Numbered from the stretch's first letter, positions 1 to 6,903 are shown. The stretch is 8,708 nt of DNA from JAISJU01 sp031555675 (GCA_031555675.1 JAVBUB010000074.1:1-8708), one strand, 5' to 3'. A program made the numbers and translations. Notes: generated by a model not told the origin, from the letters alone.

Positions 1-1688
1 TTCCTGCCGATTGGGCTAATCGTGCCGATGACGAGCAACAAAATGATCCGAACATTCCTGATTTCGTTAAAAACGTAGTATTCCCTATCAATGCACAAGC
101 CGGAGACGATCTTCCTGTTTCTGTATTCAAAGGACGCGAAGACGGAACCTGGGATCAAGGTACTGCCGCTTACGAAAAACGTGGTGTGGCTACTTATGTA
201 CCTGTTTGGAACGAAACCAACTGTATACAATGTAACCAATGTGCTTACGTATGTCCTCACGCTGCTATCCGTCCGTTTATGTTGGATGCTGCCGAGCAAG
301 CCAAAGCGCCTGCGGGAATGAAAACATTAAAAGCCAACGGAAAACAATTCGAAGGCATGACATTCCGCATACAAGTAGACGCACTCGACTGTATGGGTTG
401 CGGTAACTGTGCCGACGTTTGTCCGGGAATGAAGGGAGCCAAAGCATTGGATATGCACTCATTGGAAGAACAACTTTGCGAACAAGCCAACTGGGATTTT
501 TGCACCAAAGAAGTAGCCAGCAAACAACACCTGGTAGACGTTAAAGCCAACGTGAAAAACTCACAGTTCGCTACCCCATTATTCGAATTCTCGGGAGCAT
601 GTTCAGGTTGTGGAGAAACTCCTTATGTACAACTGTTATCTCAATTGTTCGGCGAACGCCAAATGATTGCCAACGCCACAGGATGTACCTCTATCTACTC
701 TGCTTCCGCACCATCTACTCCTTATACTACGAACGAAAAAGGACGCGGTCCGGCATGGGCTAACTCATTGTTCGAAGACAACGCCGAATGTGGTTGAGGC
801 ATGGTATTGGCTACCGAAAAAATGCGCGAACGCTTAGCCGCCGCTATCAACGAAGCATTGGCAGCCGATTGCTGTCCGGCAGAATTGAAAGCCTTGTTTC
901 AGGAATGGTTGGAAAACAAAGAAAACGGCGACAAAACCGTAGAACTCGAAGCCAAAATCAGTCCGCTATTGGAAAAAACAACTTGCGAACACTGTAAAAA
1001 AATCGCTTCATTAAAGAAACACCTGATCAAACAATCTCAATGGATTATTGGTGGTGACGGCTGGGCATACGATATCGGTTTCGGTGGATTAGACCACGTG
1101 ATTGCCAGCGGTAAAAACGTAAATTTCCTTGTGGTAGATACCGAAGTATATTCAAATACAGGTGGACAAGCCTCTAAATCTACTCCGGTAGGTGCTGTGG
1201 CCAAGTTTGCCGCTGCCGGAAAAACCATCCGCAAAAAAGATTTGGGTATGATTGCCGCTACTTATGGTTATGTATACGTAGCACAAATCGCCATGGGAGC
1301 CAACCAGGCACAAGCACTCAAAGCCATTCGCGAAGCCGAAGCTTTTGATGGTCCTTCTATTATCATCGCTTATGCGCCATGTATCAACCACGGTTTACGT
1401 TTGGGTATGGGCAAAGCACAGCATGAAGAAGATTTGGCTGTAGAATGCGGATACTGGCATTTGTATCGCTTCGACCCAAGTATGGAAGCACAAGGAAAAA
1501 ATCCGATGCAGTTGGATTCTAAAGAACCACAATGGGATAAATTCCAAGACTTCCTCAAAGGCGAAGTTCGTTACACTTCATTGATGAAACAATTCCCTGA
1601 AGAAGCTAAAATATTGTTCCAAGAAGCCCAAAAGAACGCTCAATGGCGTTATAATGGGTATAAAAGAATGAGTGAACAACAATTCTAA
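1..1688 (+). CDS. nifJ: Pyruvate:ferredoxin (flavodoxin) oxidoreductase, C-terminal half, with an in-frame TGA
   Basis: Catalyses CoA-dependent oxidative decarboxylation of pyruvate to acetyl-CoA and CO2, passing electrons to ferredoxin or flavodoxin in the cytoplasm. The frame is open from base 3, so about half of this normally ~1,170-1,200-residue enzyme lies outside the window. Visible parts in order: the end of the central domains; a two-cluster ferredoxin domain with CIQCNQCAYVCP (from 222) and CMGCGNCADVCP (from 390); the proximal-cluster motif CSGCGE (from 600) and ATGC; the thiamine diphosphate motif beginning GDGWAYDIG (1056) and closing at NTGGQ; a further conserved Cys in YAPCINHG; and the C-terminal tail ending with TAA. 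The frame breaks at TGA 795-797 inside SLFEDNAE-C-G-stop-GM, where homologues have an aromatic or Leu. On both sides the protein is otherwise conserved and in the same frame. It could be a recent nonsense mutation, a base-call error or a recoded codon. Family assignment is very secure. Confidence 0.95.
795..797 (+). other. In-frame TGA within the PFOR gene
   Basis: TGA follows Cys-Gly and precedes Gly-Met within the strongly conserved PFOR block SLFEDNAE-x-G-x-GM. It is codon 265 of the visible fragment. The codon two before it, TGT (Cys), also departs from the usual Tyr or Phe, so two unusual G-containing codons sit within 8 bases. An ATG three bases after the TGA could permit reinitiation, but the break would fall inside the thiamine-binding region, between the CxxC cluster ligands and the GDG motif, which is not a natural subunit boundary. 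Every other gene whose end is visible here stops with TAA or TAG. Confidence 0.9.
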
Positions 1689-1705
1689 TATGGATTGCTA
1701 CGTAG

Positions 1706-1725
1706 AGACGCAATGCATTGCGTCT
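1706..1725. repeat. Perfect 20-bp palindrome (REP-like)
   Basis: The sequence AGACGCAATG is followed directly by its exact reverse complement, 17 bases after the PFOR stop codon and 7 bases before the terminator stem. It is GC-richer than the surrounding spacer. From memory, similar GTAGAGACGC-type palindromes recur in spacers of several bacterial genomes, so this may be one copy of a dispersed extragenic palindrome. It is too compact and lacks a T-run, so it is unlikely to be the terminator itself. Confidence 0.6.
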
Positions 1726-1732
1726 TCATTAT

Positions 1733-1778
1733 AAAAACAGAGCGTGTTGCCGATGGCAACACGCTCTGTTTTTTTTTA
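1733..1778 (+). terminator. Rho-independent terminator after PFOR
   Basis: A perfect 19-bp inverted repeat (1733-1751 with 1755-1773) has a three-base GAT loop, a GC-rich core (AGAGCGTGTTGCC) and a run of nine Ts from 1769. The A-run on the left arm pairs with the T-run, so it could also act on transcripts from the opposite strand. It ends the PFOR transcript. Confidence 0.9.
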
Positions 1779-1978
1779 TTTTAGTTCAAGTAACATAAAA
1801 ATAGGCTGAAAGATATGAATAAATAACATGCTGACCTCAGATTTGCACCAGTAAAAACTTTTAAAATGAATAATCATTCAGTTTCTTAATTTAAGTTAAT
1901 GAATGTTATTAAAATTTTTATATCAAATAACATTGGTTAATTTTAATTGCACTTTTTACGAAACATAACTCAATTATA
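1779..1978. other. AT-rich spacer upstream of the phosphatase pair
   Basis: Two hundred bases with no credible reading frame. It should contain the promoter of the downstream lipoprotein pair, but I found no match to the Bacteroidota TAnnTTTG element on the + strand. Only short AT-rich palindromes are visible, such as TGAAT-AATC-ATTCA near 1867-1880 and CTTAATTTAAG near 1884. No RNA gene or riboswitch was recognised. Confidence 0.5.
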
Positions 1979-3034
1979 ATGAACACATTAAAAAGGATAT
2001 TATATCTTTTTCTGTATGGAATTCTCTTTTCATCCTGCTTAGATACCATGAAAGAAGCTGAATATTCCGGAAAAGATATTACTAACGATTTTACTATACA
2101 GAGAGATAAAAATACAAAGGCAGCAAGCATCATTGTAAAAAATGACAAAAGCTGGAAATTATACGCCGGTACCCAAGTCAACAACATCGACTTCTCTAAA
2201 CCCATAGCCGAAGGGAAAAAAGCAGGAATCTATCCTATCTATAACATCAATAATTTATCGAGATATTATTTTCAGGTTGTAACATCTAAAGGAAAAGCCA
2301 TTTTGGCCGAACGAATCCTGCCTATATCCAATGCCTATAATTACAGGGATTTGGGAGGATATAAAAACAAAGACGGACGTTATATAAAATGGGGGAAAAT
2401 ATTCCGTGCCGGCGATATGGTTGGACTATCCGATACAGACATAAAGTATCTGGAAAGTATCCCCATCGTTACTGTGTTTGACATGAGACTGGCCGAAGAC
2501 CAAAAGCATTTGGAAAAACTTCCCATAACTGTCAGAGAATATTACAGGCATCCGATCTCTTTTGATAATGCCAGAACCATGATTACTGCAGGCATAAGCA
2601 CACAAGCTACCGAGGAGTACATAAGCAAACTAATGGAATTTTACAAAAAATTAGTGGTAGATTCTACCTCTATCGCTCAAACCCGCCATTTATTTGAGTG
2701 CCTGCAAGACGAAAAAAACACTCCTGTTATCTACTTTGCTTCTGTAGCCAAAGACCGTATCGGTGTAGTGTCTGCCCTTATATTGGCCTCATTAAATGTA
2801 GACGAAAGTGTAATCATGCAAGATTACATGTTTTCGAATTTTTGTCTTGAAGACAAATATAAAACCCTTACCGATAAATATCCATATCTAAAAACTTTAT
2901 ATGACGTACATGAAGAATATTTGAATTATTCCCTCTCAATTATAAAAAAAGAATACGGGTCTATAGAAAAATATCTGAAAGACGTGCTACATGTAGACAT
3001 GGAAAAAATGCAAAAATTATATTTAGTCAAATAA
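1979..3034 (+). CDS. Lipoprotein of the tyrosine-phosphatase family lacking the catalytic Cys (putative pseudophosphatase)
   Basis: A 351-residue predicted lipoprotein. The signal peptide has Lys5-Arg6, a hydrophobic core and Cys20 in LFSSC as the lipidation site. Residues ~28-115 look like a beta-rich accessory domain. Residues ~121-260 follow the Y_phosphatase3 (LipA/MptpB-like) family: NYRDLGGY (121-128), IKWGKIFRAGD, LSDTDIKYLES, VFDMR (Asp168), then the P-loop. The loop reads F-A-S-V-A-K-D-R, with Ala254 (GCT, 2738-2740) where the family has the nucleophilic Cys and Ala257 for the usual Gly; Lys258, Asp259 and Arg260 remain. Classical phosphatase activity is therefore not expected, yet the frame is intact and full length, which suggests a retained binding or regulatory role. 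It is the first gene of a two-gene unit; its paralogue starts 23 bp downstream and is about 64% identical without gaps by my hand count. The ligand is unknown. Confidence 0.85.
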   Translation: MNTLKRILYLFLYGILFSSCLDTMKEAEYSGKDITNDFTIQRDKNTKAASIIVKNDKSWKLYAGTQVNNIDFSKPIAEGKKAGIYPIYNINNLSRYYFQVVTSKGKAILAERILPISNAYNYRDLGGYKNKDGRYIKWGKIFRAGDMVGLSDTDIKYLESIPIVTVFDMRLAEDQKHLEKLPITVREYYRHPISFDNARTMITAGISTQATEEYISKLMEFYKKLVVDSTSIAQTRHLFECLQDEKNTPVIYFASVAKDRIGVVSALILASLNVDESVIMQDYMFSNFCLEDKYKTLTDKYPYLKTLYDVHEEYLNYSLSIIKKEYGSIEKYLKDVLHVDMEKMQKLYLVK

Positions 3035-3057
3035 AAAACAACTTTCATAATAAAGCA

Positions 3058-4116
3058 ATGAATATTTTAAAGGAAATTTCATATTTACTACTGTGTATTA
3101 TTTTATTAGGTTCGTGTTCAAACTCAAGCACAACAGACGCAGAATATTCTGGTAAAAATATTTCAAATGATTTCGAAATATTAAGAGATAAAAACAGCAA
3201 AGCGGCAAGCATTGTGGTAAAAAAAGACCAAAACTGGAAATTATATGCAGGTAGACAGATAGACAGCATCGATTTCTCAAAACCCATAGCAAAAGGGAAA
3301 GATGCCGGAACATTTCCTATTTACGATATAACTAATTCTTCCAAATACTATTTTCAGGTAGTAACATCCGAAGGAAAAGCCATTATATCCGAACGTCAGT
3401 TACCAATAGCTAAAGCATTTAATTACAGAGATCTGGGAGGGTACATAAACAGAGAAGGATACCATATAAAATGGGGTAAGTTATTCCGTGCCGACGATTT
3501 ACGAGGTTTATCGGATATGGATATCAGATATTTGGAAAGTATTCCGCTGACCTGCGTGTTTGACTTCCGCTTGGAGGAAGAACAATTGGCGCCGGATAAA
3601 CTTCCCATAACAATTCAGAGCTATTACAGATACCCTATTTCATTTGGTAATGCCAGAGCTATGATCACAGAAGGGATGACCAAACAAACCAAAGATGAAT
3701 ATGTAGCTAAGCTGATGAACATATATAAAATGTTGGTTTTGGATTCTACCTCTATCAGCCAATACCAACAGCTTTTTGAGAATCTTGAAAATCAGGCAAA
3801 CAGTCCTGCCGTATTTTATTGCTCTGTAGGGAAAGACCGTATCGGAGTAGTAACCGCGCTTGTTTTAGCCGCGCTAAATGTAGATGAACAGGTAATTATG
3901 CAGGATTATCTACTAACAAATGCTTTTATTGATGAAAGATATAAAAGTCTTACCGACAGATATCCCGATTTAAAGGTATTACTTCAAGTAAACGAGTCAT
4001 ATTTGAATCATGCTTTCGCGTTGATAAAATTTGAATACGGTTCTATGGAAAAATATTTGAAAAATGTTTTACATGTAGATATGGAAAAAATGAAAGAGTT
4101 GTATTTGACTAAATAA
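3058..4116 (+). CDS. Lipoprotein tyrosine-protein phosphatase (Y_phosphatase3-like)
   Basis: A 352-residue predicted lipoprotein with a well-formed lipobox, LLGSC (Cys20), followed by a short Ser/Thr-rich linker. It is probably anchored to a membrane outside the cytoplasm; which membrane and face cannot be read here. Residues ~29-115 form the same beta-rich accessory domain as in the upstream gene. The phosphatase part has NYRDLGGY (122-129), IKWGKLFRADD, LSDMDIRYLES, VFDFR (Asp169) and an intact CX5R loop, Y-C-S-V-G-K-D-R, with Cys255 (TGC, 3820-3822) and Arg261. By family knowledge such enzymes hydrolyse phosphotyrosine, other phospho-amino acids or phosphoinositides; the real substrate is unknown. 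The usual His before the Cys is Tyr here. It lies 23 bp after its inactive-looking paralogue, so the two are probably cotranscribed and ended by the hairpin at 4227-4262. Both genes look AT-richer than PFOR. Confidence 0.88.
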   Translation: MNILKEISYLLLCIILLGSCSNSSTTDAEYSGKNISNDFEILRDKNSKAASIVVKKDQNWKLYAGRQIDSIDFSKPIAKGKDAGTFPIYDITNSSKYYFQVVTSEGKAIISERQLPIAKAFNYRDLGGYINREGYHIKWGKLFRADDLRGLSDMDIRYLESIPLTCVFDFRLEEEQLAPDKLPITIQSYYRYPISFGNARAMITEGMTKQTKDEYVAKLMNIYKMLVLDSTSISQYQQLFENLENQANSPAVFYCSVGKDRIGVVTALVLAALNVDEQVIMQDYLLTNAFIDERYKSLTDRYPDLKVLLQVNESYLNHAFALIKFEYGSMEKYLKNVLHVDMEKMKELYLTK

Positions 4117-4226
4117 TTTATTTTTATCATAAAAATATAATTTAGTAATCATTCGATAATTAATAAATTCCTTTCAAAGTATTAATTAAGACATTTTTTA
4201 TAAAATAGGCACATTTCTCAAACAAC

Positions 4227-4262
4227 AAAAGCGAGGTTTCTCATCTGAAAAACCTCGCTTTT
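4227..4262. terminator. Bidirectional Rho-independent terminator between convergent operons
   Basis: A perfect 13-bp inverted repeat (4227-4239 with 4250-4262; core GCGAGG/CCTCGC) has a 10-base loop. An A-run begins the left arm and a T-run ends the right arm, so it can terminate transcription from both sides. It lies 110 bp after the phosphatase pair and 17 bp after the end of the convergent biotin-carrier gene. Confidence 0.88.
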
Positions 4263-4279
4263 ATTTATAGAAAGAAAAA

Positions 4280-4594
4280 CTATTCAATTTCAATCATCAC
4301 CATATTCTTAGGTATTTTGTCTCCTTCTTTTACGTTGATTTTTTTGATTTTTCCATCGAATGGCATTTTAATTCTGTTCTGCATTTTCATAGCTTCGAGC
4401 ATTAATACCACTTCATCTTTCTTGACTGCTTGTCCTTCTGTAACAAAAATTTTCACAATTGTACCCGGTATATAAGAATTAATCTCTTTCGGATTAGGTT
4501 CTGTCCAAGGTTTTCTTTGCTGATATTTTTTTGTTAACCTGGTTTTATATTTCCTGGCTAAAACAGGGAAATCTACCAATTCTATATTTTCCAT
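4280..4594 (-). CDS. Biotin carboxyl carrier protein of an acyl-CoA carboxylase / decarboxylase
   Basis: A 104-residue biotinyl protein that carries the carboxyl group between active sites. The C-terminal ~65 residues form the biotinyl/lipoyl domain (YIPGTIVKIFVTEGQ, then VVLMLEAMKMQ), with Lys70 in EAMKM as the biotinylation site; it ends with ...NMVMIEIE and TAG. The N-terminal ~40 residues are basic (ARKYKTRLTKKYQQRKPW) and lack the Ala/Pro-rich linker of classical AccB or the transcarboxylase 1.3S subunit. I chose the ATG at 4594-4592 (MENIELVDF). An upstream in-frame ATG at 4648 would add 18 Phe/Ile-rich residues encoded by a low-complexity purine/pyrimidine repeat and is unlikely. It is the second gene of the operon, 116 bp after the carboxyltransferase. 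No biotin carboxylase or sodium-pump subunit gene follows before the terminator. Confidence 0.9.
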   Translation of the reverse strand: MENIELVDFPVLARKYKTRLTKKYQQRKPWTEPNPKEINSYIPGTIVKIFVTEGQAVKKDEVVLMLEAMKMQNRIKMPFDGKIKKINVKEGDKIPKNMVMIEIE

Positions 4595-4612
4595 AATTAA
4601 TAGTTTTAAATT

Positions 4613-4705
4613 AAAAAATGAAGAAAATGAAAAAATGAAGAAAATCAATGATCATTACCAGATACAATTATTTTCATTTTTCATTTCTTTAATTATTTTC
4701 ATTTT
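4613..4705. repeat. Purine-rich tandem repeat with a complementary arm in the carboxylase operon spacer
   Basis: A 17-bp unit, AAAAAATGAAGAAAATG, occurs twice back to back (4613-4629 and 4630-4646; only the last base differs). A pyrimidine-rich stretch at about 4670-4705 is roughly its reverse complement (shared core ATGAAAAAxTGAAxAAAT with small gaps). Between the arms lies the 10-bp palindrome AATGATCATT (4647-4656). In the - strand mRNA an A-rich arm just after the carboxyltransferase stop could pair with a U-rich arm upstream of the biotin-carrier start. A weak intercistronic hairpin is possible; slippage-generated low complexity is the simpler reading. Confidence 0.6.
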
Positions 4706-4710
4706 GAAAA

Positions 4711-6255
4711 TTAGAACGGTGGTATTCCGTGTTTTTTAGCTGGACGATAGTCTTCTTTTGTTTTAGAAACTTCTAGTGCGTGAAGCAATAAATCACGAAC
4801 TTCTTCCGGCTCTACAACCGCATCAATGTAACCTTTGGAAGCAGCTACATAAGGATTAGCAAATTTATCTACATATTCTTTCACTTTTTCCTGACGTACA
4901 GTTTCGGGATCAGCAGCTTCTTTGATTTCTTTCGCGAAAATAATGTTAGCAGCGCCTTCTGGCCCCATCACTGCAATTTCGGCCGATGGCAAGGCAAATA
5001 CAAAATCGGCTCCCAAGTGGCGTGAGTTCATAGCGATATAACCACCACCATATGCTTTTCTCAAAATAATAGTAATCTTAGGCACAGTAGCTTCTGAATA
5101 GGCATATAATATTTTGGCTCCGTGGCGGATAACTCCGGCATGTTCCTGATCAACACCCGGCAAATAACCCGGCATATCTTCCAAGGTAACAATAGGAATA
5201 TTGAAAGAATCGCAGTAGCGGATAAAGCGGGCTGCTTTGTCGGAACTGTCGCAATCAAGTACTCCGGCCAAATACAATGGTTGGTTGGCTACAAAACCTA
5301 CTGTTTCGCCATTCATGCGTGCAAAACCAACTACAATATTAGGTGCAAATAATTCGTGAACCTCCAAGAAATCCGAATCATCTGCCAGCGAACGTACAAC
5401 ATCGCGAACATCATAAGGTTGTTTTGGATCCTCAGGTATAATATTGGAAATTTCTTTTTTGAATGTAGGAGCTTTGGGTTCTTTAGCAAGTGCTTTTTGA
5501 GTGTTATTTCTAGGAATCAAGCTGATCAATTTCTTTATTTGCTCAAAGCATTCTTGTTCTGTTTTAGCAAAGAAATGGGCATTTCCTGTAACTTCGGCAT
5601 GCACACGTGCACCGCCTAAACTTTCCTGGTCTATTTTTTCGCCTAATACCGATTCAATTACGTTCGGACCGGTAATGAACATTTTAGAAATCTGATCAAC
5701 TACAAATACGAAGTCAGTCAATGCTGGCGAATAAACAGCTCCACCGGCACATGGGCCTAATATAACAGAAATTTGAGGAATAACACCGGAAGACATGGTA
5801 TTGCGATAGAAAATTTCGCCATAACCGGCCAATGCCCCGATACCTTCCTGAATACGTGCCCCACCCGAGTCATTAATACCAATACAAGGTATTTTCATTT
5901 TCAAAGCATGATCCATTATTTTAGTGATTTTACGGGCATGCTTCAAACCGAGTGAACCACCCATAACTGTAAAATCTTGTGCATAAATACATACCGGATA
6001 ACCAAAAATAGTACCAGTTCCGGTAATAACACCATCACCGGCAAGTACTTTCTTATCCATTCCAAAGTTGCGTTCTTCGTGTTCTACGAACATGTCATAC
6101 TCATTAAACGAATTATCGTCTAATAAAGTTAGAATACGTTGACGGGCAGTTAATTTACCCATTTCCTGTTGCTTTTCGATGGCTTTTTCTCCGCCACCCA
6201 ATGCTACAAGCGCTTTCTTTTCCCTTAATTCTACATTTTTCTTTTCTAAAGACAT
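4711..6255 (-). CDS. mmdA: Acyl-CoA carboxyltransferase subunit (methylmalonyl-CoA decarboxylase alpha / propionyl-CoA carboxylase beta)
   Basis: A 514-residue carboxyltransferase of the crotonase fold that moves CO2 between biotin and propionyl-CoA/methylmalonyl-CoA. The N-domain begins LGGGEKAIEKQQEMGKLTAR (19-38) and holds the acyl-CoA/oxyanion motif DSGGARIQEG (129-138), GPCAGGAVYSPALTD (167-181) and SLGGARVHAEVTGNAH. The C-domain holds MPGYLPG (361-367), RKAYGGGYIAM (399-409) and AEIAVMGPEGAANI. The tail KKHGIPPF and the length match full-length family members. It is cytoplasmic, alone or docked to partner subunits. Start is the ATG at 6255-6253. It leads the operon with the biotin carrier and is probably expressed from the TAnnTTTG-like site at 6316-6323. 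In the succinate-propionate pathway it works next to methylmalonyl-CoA mutase, encoded 690 bp away. Sequence alone does not separate decarboxylase, transcarboxylase and carboxylase roles; the gene symbol is the likeliest one. Confidence 0.93.
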   Translation of the reverse strand: MSLEKKNVELREKKALVALGGGEKAIEKQQEMGKLTARQRILTLLDDNSFNEYDMFVEHEERNFGMDKKVLAGDGVITGTGTIFGYPVCIYAQDFTVMGGSLGLKHARKITKIMDHALKMKIPCIGINDSGGARIQEGIGALAGYGEIFYRNTMSSGVIPQISVILGPCAGGAVYSPALTDFVFVVDQISKMFITGPNVIESVLGEKIDQESLGGARVHAEVTGNAHFFAKTEQECFEQIKKLISLIPRNNTQKALAKEPKAPTFKKEISNIIPEDPKQPYDVRDVVRSLADDSDFLEVHELFAPNIVVGFARMNGETVGFVANQPLYLAGVLDCDSSDKAARFIRYCDSFNIPIVTLEDMPGYLPGVDQEHAGVIRHGAKILYAYSEATVPKITIILRKAYGGGYIAMNSRHLGADFVFALPSAEIAVMGPEGAANIIFAKEIKEAADPETVRQEKVKEYVDKFANPYVAASKGYIDAVVEPEEVRDLLLHALEVSKTKEDYRPAKKHGIPPF

Positions 6256-6315
6256 AATTTAAGATTTAGTTGATTTATTATGTAATGATTCCTTGTTAAA
6301 AACAGAAATCGGGAA

Positions 6316-6323
6316 CAAAAATA
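6316..6323 (-). promoter_or_regulatory. Candidate -7 element for the carboxyltransferase operon
   Basis: On the - strand this reads TATTTTTG, a full match to the Bacteroidota -7 consensus TAnnTTTG, about 60 bases before the carboxyltransferase ATG. No TTTG-type -33 box is evident about 20 bases upstream. In AT-rich DNA this match can occur by chance. Confidence 0.4.
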
Positions 6324-6431
6324 ACACATATTTTAATAAGGTGTGCCATTTTTACGGAATAGTTTTCAACCGGAAGCCTTAAAATTCAAATAATAAACTA
6401 ATGTAAATAACTTTAAATGACATAAAATTTA

Positions 6432-6439
6432 TACCTTTG
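6432..6439 (+). promoter_or_regulatory. Candidate -7 element for the SMR transporter gene
   Basis: TACCTTTG matches TAnnTTTG exactly and lies 20 bases before the ATG at 6460, implying a leader of roughly 15 bases. The -33 region has only a weak TTTA (6412). Such a short leader leaves no room for a guanidine riboswitch, which controls many Gdx-type genes in other phyla. Confidence 0.5.
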
Positions 6440-6459
6440 AAGATTTTAAATTATTGGCT

Positions 6460-6786
6460 ATGGATTGGATTATATTAATCATTGCAGGATTATTTGAAGT
6501 AGCTTTTTCTTTTTGTTTAGGAAAAGCCAAAGAAGCCATAGGACATGAAACCTATTTTTGGTATGCCGGATTTTTTATTTCACTAATAATCAGCATGCTA
6601 CTATTGATTAAAGCAGTTCAAACATTGCCCATAGGCACGTCCTATGCCGTATGGACCGGAATTGGCGCTGTGGGCATCACATTAGTCGGTATTTTTGTAT
6701 TCAAAGAACCCGCTACTTTCTGGCGAATATTTTTCATAACAACTCTTATCTGTTCTATCGTTGGACTAAAAATTGTAGCCCATTAA
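6460..6786 (+). CDS. Small multidrug resistance (SMR) family transporter, Gdx/SugE type
   Basis: A 108-residue four-helix inner-membrane protein (helices about 2-21, 31-50, 56-80 and 86-104). SMR proteins work as antiparallel dimers that exchange protons for cations; the Gdx branch exports guanidinium. The assignment rests on the signature LPIGTSYAVWTGIGAVG (56-72), the proton/substrate-coupling Glu13 in AGLFEV, KEPATFWRI before helix 4 and the ending IVGLKIVAH. I chose the ATG at 6460 over the TTG two codons earlier because it puts the conserved Glu at position 13. The Trp that normally follows at position 16 in Gdx proteins is Phe here and the loop after helix 1 is a little longer, so substrate range may differ. 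It stands alone between the carboxylase operon (divergent) and the mutase gene. Confidence 0.88.
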   Translation: MDWIILIIAGLFEVAFSFCLGKAKEAIGHETYFWYAGFFISLIISMLLLIKAVQTLPIGTSYAVWTGIGAVGITLVGIFVFKEPATFWRIFFITTLICSIVGLKIVAH

Positions 6787-6833
6787 AATAGATAAAATAC
6801 ATGAAAAACATTTTCTTTTTACAATTTATACCT

Positions 6834-6841
6834 TAATTTTG
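6834..6841 (+). promoter_or_regulatory. Candidate -7 element for the methylmalonyl-CoA mutase gene
   Basis: TAATTTTG matches TAnnTTTG exactly, 103 bases before the mutase ATG and 47 bases after the transporter stop. If used, transcription would start near 6848 and the leader would contain the hairpin at 6874-6897. A T-rich stretch occupies the -33 position but no clear TTTG is present. Confidence 0.45.
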
Positions 6842-6867
6842 CATGTCCTTTTATTTTTCAACAATAT

Positions 6868-6903
6868 AAAAAAATCACGGAGAAATAATTTCGTGATCTT
6901 TTT
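6868..6903 (+). terminator. Hairpin with T-run before the mutase gene: terminator or leader attenuator
   Basis: ATCACG (6874-6879) pairs with CGTGAT (6892-6897), flanked by a run of As on the left and CTTTTT on the right. An inner GAAAT/ATTTC pairing can extend or compete with the stem. It could terminate transcription of the upstream transporter gene. It also sits downstream of the best promoter candidate for the mutase (6834-6841), so it may lie in the mutase leader. Confidence 0.6.

Noticed and set aside
801..1688. A separate gene starting at ATG 801 after the TGA.
   Set aside because: It is the same frame and the same PFOR domain; the GAGG just before the ATG is too close to be a normal ribosome site, and the break lies inside a folded domain.
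1871..4154. Direct repeat TAATCATTC at 1871-1879 and 4146-4154 flanking the phosphatase pair, as a possible insertion footprint.
   Set aside because: Nine bases in very AT-rich spacers is within chance, the distances from the genes differ, and no integrase, transposase or inverted ends were found.
4595..4648. Longer N-terminus for the biotin carrier starting at the ATG at 4648.
   Set aside because: The extra 18 residues are Phe/Ile-rich and come from the low-complexity repeat; the biotin carrier has no reason to carry a signal-like sequence, and MENIELVDF gives a normal start.
6454..6459. TTG start two codons earlier for the SMR transporter.
   Set aside because: The ATG at 6460 gives the conserved Glu at position 13, as in characterised family members.
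6256..6459. Guanidine riboswitch upstream of the Gdx-like gene.
   Set aside because: No paired ACGR-loop hairpins or ykkC-like conserved core were seen, and the best promoter lies only 20 bases from the start codon.
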